A stretch of 9,494 nt of DNA, taken from contig JAEWHZ010000256.1 in the NCBI GenBank assembly GCA_023387585.1, positions 1-9,494 on the forward strand, in the 5' to 3' direction. Below the pieces are notes generated by a model that was not told the DNA's origin, made no database searches, and saw nothing but the letters and a program-made list of their open reading frames with translations. This DNA comes from Pseudomonadota bacterium (lineage in GTDB: Bacteria; Pseudomonadota; Alphaproteobacteria; Rhizobiales; Devosiaceae). Shown in pieces: positions 5,364 to 9,494 of the stretch (within the stretch, counting starts at the first letter, position 1; the number at the start of each line of letters is the position of its first letter). The position numbers and the translations under genes are program-made.

Positions 5364-6548
5364 ATGTTCGAGACCCTGACCCCGGCGCCCGGCGACAAGA
5401 TCCTTGCGCTGATGGGCGAATTCGCCGCCGATACACGCCCCGGCAAGATCGACCTCGGCGTCGGTGTCTACAAGGACGCCGCCGGCCGCACCCCGATCCT
5501 CTCCGCCGTCAGGAAAGCCGAGGCGAAAATGCTCGCCGACGGCACCACCAAGACCTATCTCGGCATCGCCGGGAACAAGGGTTTTTGCGCCGGCGTGCTC
5601 GATCTGGCGCTCGGCGATTCCGTGCCGCGCGAGCGCGTGCGCGCCGTGCAGGCCCCCGGCGGCACCGGCGCGCTCTGGGTGCTCACCCAGCTCGTCAGGC
5701 GCGCCCGGCCCAACGCCACGGTGTGGCTGTCCGACCCGACCTGGCCCAATCACAAGCCGATCGTCGAAAATCTCGGGCTCAAGACGGCGAGCTATCCCTA
5801 TTTCGATGCCGCGACGCGTGGCGTGAAGTTCGACGACATGCTGGCCGCGCTGGAAAAGCTCGGCCCGGACGATGTCGTGTTGCTGCATGGCTGCTGCCAC
5901 AACCCGACCGGCGCCAATCTGACGCCCGAGCAGTGGGACAAGGTCGCGGCCTCGCTGGCGCGCACCGGCGCTCTGCCCTTCATCGACCTGGCCTATCTCG
6001 GATTCGGTGACGGCCTCGAAGCCGACGCCTATGGCACCCGCAAAGTGCTCGAAACCGTGCCCGAGGCGCTGGTCGCCTTCTCGGCCTCGAAGAATTTCGG
6101 CCTCTATCGCGAGCGCGTCGGCGCGGCGATCATCCTCGCGCGCGACGAGGCTTCGGCCAATACCGTCAACTCGCAGCTTCTCAATCTCGTGCGTGCCGCC
6201 TATTCGCAGCCGCCCGACCATGGCGCCGAGATCATCCGCGTCATCCTCGAGGATCCCGTCCTGAAGGCCGAATGGATCGCCGAACTCGAACAGATGCGCC
6301 AGCGCATGATCGGGCTGCGTGAACAGCTCGCCGCCGCCATCCGCCAGCGCTCCAACGCCACGGATTTCGACTTCGTCGCCACCCATCGCGGCATGTTTTC
6401 GCTTTTGGGCCTGCCGCCGGCCACGGTCGACCTTCTGAAAGCCCAAAACGGTATCTATATGATCGGGGACAGCCGCATTAACGTTGCGGGCATACCCGAG
6501 GACCGCGTGGGCCAGCTTGCCGATGCCATCCTCGCCGCCGCCGGGTAG
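5364..6548 (+). CDS. Class I PLP-dependent aspartate/aromatic amino acid aminotransferase
   Basis: This gene encodes 394 residues. It catalyses reversible transfer of an amino group between aspartate or aromatic amino acids and 2-oxoglutarate, in the cytoplasm. It is of the AspC/TyrB (subgroup I-alpha) type. Seen: LGVGVYKDAAGRTPIL (31-46); the substrate-side DPTWPNH with Trp127; HGCCHNPTGANLTPEQW (175-191), with Asn180; IDLAYLGFGDGL, with Asp208 and Tyr211; the PLP lysine Lys243 in SASKNFGLYRERVG (240-253); YSQPPDHGAEI (280-290); RGMFSLLGL; and MIGDSRINVAGI, with the carboxylate-binding Arg371. The start agrees with the family's usual MFETL...PGDKIL opening. No Shine-Dalgarno sequence precedes it: the leader 5335-5363 is almost all pyrimidine. 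It has its own promoter at 5300-5327. AspC and TyrB substrate preferences cannot be separated by eye, so no symbol is given. Confidence 0.94.
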   Translation: MFETLTPAPGDKILALMGEFAADTRPGKIDLGVGVYKDAAGRTPILSAVRKAEAKMLADGTTKTYLGIAGNKGFCAGVLDLALGDSVPRERVRAVQAPGGTGALWVLTQLVRRARPNATVWLSDPTWPNHKPIVENLGLKTASYPYFDAATRGVKFDDMLAALEKLGPDDVVLLHGCCHNPTGANLTPEQWDKVAASLARTGALPFIDLAYLGFGDGLEADAYGTRKVLETVPEALVAFSASKNFGLYRERVGAAIILARDEASANTVNSQLLNLVRAAYSQPPDHGAEIIRVILEDPVLKAEWIAELEQMRQRMIGLREQLAAAIRQRSNATDFDFVATHRGMFSLLGLPPATVDLLKAQNGIYMIGDSRINVAGIPEDRVGQLADAILAAAG

Positions 6549-6574
6549 ATCCTGACGACGCGACAGCCATGACC

Positions 6575-6598
6575 GCAGGCCCGTCGGTCGGGCCCTGC
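6575..6598 (+). other. GC-rich hairpin just ahead of the transaldolase ribosome site
   Basis: GCAGGCCCG (6575-6583) pairs with CGGGCCCTGC (6589-6598), with one bulged base and the loop TCGGT. It ends two bases before AGGAGG. No T-run follows, so it is not an intrinsic terminator. It could protect the 5' end of a processed transcript or modulate ribosome access. Confidence 0.5.
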
Positions 6599-6600
6599 AC

Positions 6601-6606
6601 AGGAGG
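6601..6606 (+). promoter_or_regulatory. Consensus Shine-Dalgarno of the transaldolase gene
   Basis: AGGAGG lies five bases before ATG 6612, the strongest ribosome site in the window, pointing to high translation. It contrasts with the weak or absent sites ahead of most neighbours. Confidence 0.85.
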
Positions 6607-6611
6607 AAAAC

Positions 6612-7265
6612 ATGAAATTCTTCGTCGATACCGCCGAGATCAAGGAAATCCAGGAACTGCACGAGGCAGGCCTGCTCGACGGCGTGACCACCAACCCTTC
6701 GCTCGTCGCCAAGTCGGGTCGCGATTTCAAGGAAGTGGTCAAGGAAATCTGCACCATCGTGCCCGGCCCGGTCTCGGCCGAGGTCGCCGCCACCGAATAT
6801 GACGGCATGATCGCCGAAGGCCGCGTACTGGCCGCGCTGGCCGAGAACGTCGTCGTCAAGCTGCCGCTCACGCTTGCCGGCCTCAAGGCGACCAAGACCT
6901 TCTCGGGCGAAGGCATCAAGACCAATGTCACGCTGTGCTTCTCGCCCAACCAGGCGCTGCTGGCGGCCAAGGTCGGGGCCAACTACATCTCGCCCTTCAT
7001 TGGCCGGCTGGACGACATCAATCTCGACGGCATGGAACTGATCGAGCAGATCCGCACCATCTACGATAACTACAATTTCGAGACCCAGATCCTCGCCGCT
7101 TCGATCCGCTCGCCCAACCACGTCACCCAGGCGGCCCTTGCCGGCGCGGACGTCGCGACCATTCCCCCGGCGGTGATCAAGAAGCTCGCAGACCACCCGC
7201 TGACCAAGTCCGGCCTCGACGCCTTCGTCAAGGACTGGAAGTCGACCGGTCAGTCGATCATCTAG
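6612..7265 (+). CDS. tal: Small transaldolase, TalC/FSA family (often annotated fructose-6-phosphate aldolase)
   Basis: This gene encodes 217 residues, the full length for this single-barrel family. The reaction moves a dihydroxyacetone unit between sugar phosphates in the pentose phosphate pathway. Seen: FVDTAEI (4-10), with Asp6; DGVTTNPSLV (23-32); the Schiff-base Lys83 in VVVKLPLT (80-87); NVTLCFSPNQALLAAKVGA (105-123); SPFIGRLDD (127-135); and ILAASIRSPNHV (160-171). E. coli FsaA has Gln59 and Tyr131 where this protein has Glu57 (SAEVAAT) and Phe129. Glu and Phe at these places are typical of true transaldolases of this fold, so I favour transaldolase over F6P aldolase. It follows the aminotransferase by 63 bases that include a hairpin and a consensus ribosome site. 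Read-through from the aminotransferase promoter is possible; I see no separate strong promoter. Confidence 0.94.
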   Translation: MKFFVDTAEIKEIQELHEAGLLDGVTTNPSLVAKSGRDFKEVVKEICTIVPGPVSAEVAATEYDGMIAEGRVLAALAENVVVKLPLTLAGLKATKTFSGEGIKTNVTLCFSPNQALLAAKVGANYISPFIGRLDDINLDGMELIEQIRTIYDNYNFETQILAASIRSPNHVTQAALAGADVATIPPAVIKKLADHPLTKSGLDAFVKDWKSTGQSII

Positions 7266-7268
7266 GCA

Positions 7269-7308
7269 TCGGACCAAAAAGTGCGCCGCGTTTTCTGGAC
7301 AGATCCGA
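7269..7308. repeat. Degenerate hairpin downstream of the transaldolase gene
   Basis: CCAAAAA (7274-7280) pairs with TTTTCTGG (7291-7298) with one bulged C, and the flanking TCGGA (7269-7273) pairs with TCCGA (7304-7308) across an internal loop. The sequence AAAAGTG is shared with the copy at 8428-8474. It may be a decayed relative of that repeat family; the likeness is weak. Confidence 0.4.
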
Positions 7309-7322
7309 CCCCCTGGCAAAAT

Positions 7323-7345
7323 CTCGGAGCGCCCGGCGCTCCGAG
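7323..7345. repeat. 10-bp perfect hairpin in the transaldolase-mrp gap
   Basis: CTCGGAGCGC (7323-7332) pairs perfectly with GCGCTCCGAG (7336-7345) around a 3-base loop. On the plus strand no T-run follows; on the minus strand the next bases are ATTTTGCC. It ends 20 bases before the mrp start, so it is either a terminator-like stem for the transaldolase transcript or a structure in the mrp leader. A weak promoter-like pair, TGGACA (7296-7301) and CAAAAT (7317-7322), lies just upstream with a short 15-base spacer. Confidence 0.5.
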
Positions 7346-7365
7346 GCGATCAGCCGGATAGCCTG

Positions 7366-8427
7366 ATGGTCGATTCCGAGCTCGCCGCACGCATTCGTGC
7401 AGCGCTCGGCACGGTGGAAGTGCCGGGCGGCGGCACCCTTGCCGACTATCCCGGCCTCTCCGAGATCATCGTCACCCGGAGCGCGGTGGCCTTCGCCATC
7501 GCCGTCGAGCCGGGCATGCAGGCCGCGTTCGGCCCGGCGCGCGAGGCGGCGCAGGCAGTGGCCGGGCAGGCGGCCGGCGGGCGCAAGGTCATGGTCTCGC
7601 TCACCGCCGACCGGGCGCCGGCGACGGCCTCCCAGTCGGCGCGCACCGGCCCCGTACGCCAGCCCGTACCCGGCATCAGAAAAATCGTCGTCGTCGGCTC
7701 GGGCAAGGGCGGGGTCGGCAAGTCGACCGTCGCCGCCAATCTTGCGCTGGCGTTCAGCGCCGAGGGCCTGTCGGTCGGCCTGCTCGACGCCGATCTTTAC
7801 GGCCCCTCCGTGCCGCGCATCCTCGGGCTCGAGGGTCGCCCCGCCATGCGCGAGGACGGCATCTTCACGCCTCACACCGCCTACGGCATCAAGGCCATGT
7901 CGATCGGGGCCATGCTCGAGCCCGGCCAGGCCGTTGTCTGGCGCGGCCCCATGGCCAGCGCCGCCCTGCGCCAATTGCTGCGCGAGACGGCCTGGGGCGA
8001 GCTCGACGTGCTGGTGGTCGACCTGCCGCCCGGCACCGGCGACATCCATATCTCGCTGTTCCAGCAGACGCCTGTGGCTGGGGCGGTGATCGTCTCGACG
8101 CCGCAGGAGCTGGCGCTGATCGATGCGCGCAAGGCCATCGACATGGTCCGCCGGCTCGACGTGCCTATCCTCGGCGTCGTCGAGAACATGAGCCATTTCA
8201 TCGCCCCCGACACCGGCAACCGCTACGATATTTTCGGCCATGGCGGCGCCCGCGAAGCGGCGCGCGAATTGGAGCTCGACTTCCTCGGCGAGATTCCGCT
8301 GGTCATGCCCATGCGCGAAGCCGCCGATGCGGGCCGGCCGACCGTCGCCGCCGACCCCGAAGGCCCCGAGGCGCAGGCGCTGCGCGCCATGGCGCGCGCA
8401 ATCGTGGAAAAGCTCGGCGCTGGTTAG
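7366..8427 (+). CDS. mrp: Mrp/ApbC (NBP35-type) P-loop ATPase, Fe-S cluster carrier family
   Basis: This gene encodes 353 residues. Family members are cytoplasmic ATPases that bind and deliver Fe-S clusters. Two parts are seen. The N-terminal MIP18/DUF59-like domain (about 1-83) has VEVPGGGTLADYPGLSEI and ends in VMVSLTADR. A Pro/Ala/Arg linker (84-104) joins it to the ATPase domain: deviant Walker A GSGKGGVGKST (111-121), with Lys114 and Lys119; DADLYGPSVPRILGL (141-155); Walker B DVLVVDLPPGTGD (214-226); STPQELALIDARKAIDM (244-260); and VVENMSHF (271-278). Odd: the family CPxC that should follow ENMS reads APDT (280-283), so the cluster-binding cysteines are absent and the protein has no Cys there to hold a bridging [4Fe-4S]. 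I recall similar sequences in other Hyphomicrobiales, so this may be a lineage trait. The start has a partial ribosome site (GGA, 7356-7358). Confidence 0.94.
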   Translation: MVDSELAARIRAALGTVEVPGGGTLADYPGLSEIIVTRSAVAFAIAVEPGMQAAFGPAREAAQAVAGQAAGGRKVMVSLTADRAPATASQSARTGPVRQPVPGIRKIVVVGSGKGGVGKSTVAANLALAFSAEGLSVGLLDADLYGPSVPRILGLEGRPAMREDGIFTPHTAYGIKAMSIGAMLEPGQAVVWRGPMASAALRQLLRETAWGELDVLVVDLPPGTGDIHISLFQQTPVAGAVIVSTPQELALIDARKAIDMVRRLDVPILGVVENMSHFIAPDTGNRYDIFGHGGAREAARELELDFLGEIPLVMPMREAADAGRPTVAADPEGPEAQALRAMARAIVEKLGAG

Positions 8428-8474
8428 AGCGTTTCCAGCAAAAGTGGTCCCAGCTTTTGCGGTTCGGAAAACGC
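8428..8474. repeat. Nested palindromic repeat between convergent genes (repeat copy 2)
   Basis: An inner stem GCAAAAG (8438-8444) pairs with CTTTTGC (8454-8460). An outer stem GCGTTTCC (8429-8436) pairs with GGAAAACGC (8466-8474) with one bulged A. It begins at the base after the mrp TAG and ends 10 bases before the TAG of the AEC gene on the other strand. It shares AGCGTTTCCAG, GTGGT and CCAGC in the same order with 753-795, while the inner stem bases differ in both arms. No T-run of terminator length follows on either strand. Confidence 0.85.
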
Positions 8475-8484
8475 GACCATGCAG

Positions 8485-9420
8485 CTAGAGCGTGAGCAGG
8501 TATATCCACAGCGCCACGGTGAATGCCGCGCTCACCGTGCCGATCAGCACCGTGTTGGCGGCCACCGACACGCCGCGATTGTAATAGGTGGAGAACACGT
8601 AGGAATTGATGCCCGCCGGCATGGCGGCCATGACGATGCCGTAGCGCGCGATCTCCATCGGCATGCCCAGAACCGGCACCATCAGCACATAGCAGATGGC
8701 CGGGTGGATCATCAGCTTGATGAAGCTGAGCACCGCCGCCTGCCCCCAGTTCTCCGACAGCCGATAGGCGTTCAGCGCCCCGCCTATGGCGAACAGCGCC
8801 ACCGGCACCACGGCCTGCGCCATCATGGAAAAGAACGCATCCACCGGCTCGACCAGCGTCAGCCCGGCGAAATTGGCGATCAGCCCCGCCGCGATCCCCC
8901 ACAGCAGCGGGTTGGCGGCGATGCGCCTGACCGCCTGCGCCAGCGCCGCGGGCAGGGGCCGCCCATCGCGCCGCACCAGCTCCATGGTCAGCATGGCGCT
9001 GGTGATCAGCAGGGCGCCGTGGATGCCGATGATCGACAGGATGGTCGGCAGCGACTCCTGCCCATAGGCGCGCTGGATGACGGGCAGCCCGACCAGCACC
9101 GTATTGGTGAACATGGCCGAGAATCCCGAGGAGACGCTTTCCCCCGGCGTATCCTTGAACAGCACCCGCCCCGCCAGGATGCCGAGCCCGAAGCATACGA
9201 AGGCGCCGAGATAGAACGGCCCGATGACGCCGAGATTGAAGGCGGACCGGAAATCCGAGTTCACCATCGAGTAGAACAGCAGGCAGGGTGTCGCGAAATT
9301 GTTGACGAAGGAGATTAGGCTCGGAATTCCCGCCGCGGGATAGGCTTTCAGCCGCACCGCAAGATAGCCGAAGGCGATCAGCCCGAAGACCGGAGCGATG
9401 ACGGAAAGAACGGAAAGCAT
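8485..9420 (-). CDS. AEC family permease (auxin efflux carrier family)
   Basis: This gene encodes 311 residues, hydrophobic throughout, with about ten membrane segments in the 5+5 arrangement of the family. Seen: the opening VLSVIAPVFGLIAFGYLAVR; the first-half signature FVNNFATPCLLFYSM (38-52), with its Asn and Pro; FSAMFTNTVLVGLPVIQRAYG; a charged central loop (VRRDGRP) before the second half; and in the second half VPVALFAIGGAL, MAAMPAGINSYVFSTYYN and a hydrophobic C-terminus. Bacterial members export or import small organic acids such as malate or malonate, or related anions; the substrate here is unknown. It converges on mrp with a palindromic repeat between. The ribosome site is weak, and the 74 bases upstream (9421-9494) hold a hairpin and a poor promoter match. 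Confidence 0.92.
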   Translation of the reverse strand: MLSVLSVIAPVFGLIAFGYLAVRLKAYPAAGIPSLISFVNNFATPCLLFYSMVNSDFRSAFNLGVIGPFYLGAFVCFGLGILAGRVLFKDTPGESVSSGFSAMFTNTVLVGLPVIQRAYGQESLPTILSIIGIHGALLITSAMLTMELVRRDGRPLPAALAQAVRRIAANPLLWGIAAGLIANFAGLTLVEPVDAFFSMMAQAVVPVALFAIGGALNAYRLSENWGQAAVLSFIKLMIHPAICYVLMVPVLGMPMEIARYGIVMAAMPAGINSYVFSTYYNRGVSVAANTVLIGTVSAAFTVALWIYLLTL

Positions 9421-9449
9421 CGGGCAGGCGGTCCCGCTGGGAGGTGTGG

Positions 9450-9482
9450 GCCCGGCCTACAGGTCCGAAGCCGGGCGGTCAA
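9450..9482 (-). promoter_or_regulatory. Possible promoter and hairpin upstream of the AEC permease gene
   Basis: On the minus strand TTGACC (9477-9482) is followed, after 17 bases, by TAGGCC (9454-9459). The -35 is good and the -10 poor. GCCCGGC (9450-9456) and GCCGGGC (9470-9476) form a perfect 7-bp inverted repeat that overlaps this -10 and spacer. Either a weakly recognised, possibly regulated promoter or only a GC-rich stem. Confidence 0.25.
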
Positions 9483-9494
9483 TTGCACGCTGCC

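Noticed and set aside
5289..7319. 676-codon open frame on the minus strand across the aminotransferase and transaldolase genes
   Set aside because: High-GC shadow. The opposite strand encodes two complete, well-conserved enzymes, and the antisense protein shows no domain and runs across their intergenic gap.
1..9494. A new multi-gene system such as defence, secretion or biosynthesis
   Set aside because: Every gene except one small exported protein belongs to a known housekeeping or transport family, and there are no signs of transfer, mobility genes or composition shift.

Overview
This window is ordinary, gene-dense, high-GC chromosome from an alphaproteobacterium. The protein types, the GC-rich codon third positions and the small palindromic intergenic repeats fit Hyphomicrobiales, perhaps a Devosia/Pelagibacterium-like genus. 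The genus is inference; the class is fairly secure. I see no rRNA, tRNA, CRISPR, transposase, phage gene or origin, and no gene-free stretch longer than 300 bases.

Layout. (1) 1-752 (+): the C-terminal 249 residues of an NAD(P)-dependent D-2-hydroxyacid dehydrogenase, cut by the window edge. (2) 753-795: a perfect palindrome that fills the gap between two convergent genes. (3) 795-3402 (-): a likely three-gene operon, read as M20D amidohydrolase, AbrB-family membrane protein, then a small exported protein of unknown function. (4) 3403-3590: a divergent intergenic region of 188 bases with a bulged inverted repeat. (5) 3591-5299 (+): etfB-etfA, joined by an ATGA overlap and encoding an electron transfer flavoprotein. 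(6) 5300-6548 (+): a class I aspartate/aromatic aminotransferase with its own recognisable sigma70-type promoter. (7) 6612-7265 (+): a small class I transaldolase of the FSA/TalC family with a strong Shine-Dalgarno sequence. (8) 7366-8427 (+): an Mrp/ApbC (NBP35-type) P-loop ATPase. (9) 8428-8474: a second copy of the palindromic repeat, again starting right after a stop codon. (10) 8485-9420 (-): an AEC (auxin efflux carrier) family permease.

The genes are mostly housekeeping or peripheral central metabolism: 2-oxoacid reduction, amide hydrolysis, flavoprotein electron transfer, transamination, pentose-phosphate carbon shuffling, Fe-S cluster delivery and solute transport. They do not form one pathway. 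The only tight functional unit is EtfBA. The amidohydrolase/AbrB/exported-protein set may be co-transcribed.

I found no convincing new multi-gene system. The most interesting points are small ones: a repeat family whose two copies keep stem pairing through different bases and start exactly at stop codons; an EtfA with Val in place of a conserved FAD-domain Arg; an Mrp protein without the CxxC that normally holds its Fe-S cluster; transaldolase-type active-site residues in a protein usually labelled fructose-6-phosphate aldolase; and a promoter whose -10 box sits in a perfect palindrome ahead of a leader with no Shine-Dalgarno sequence.
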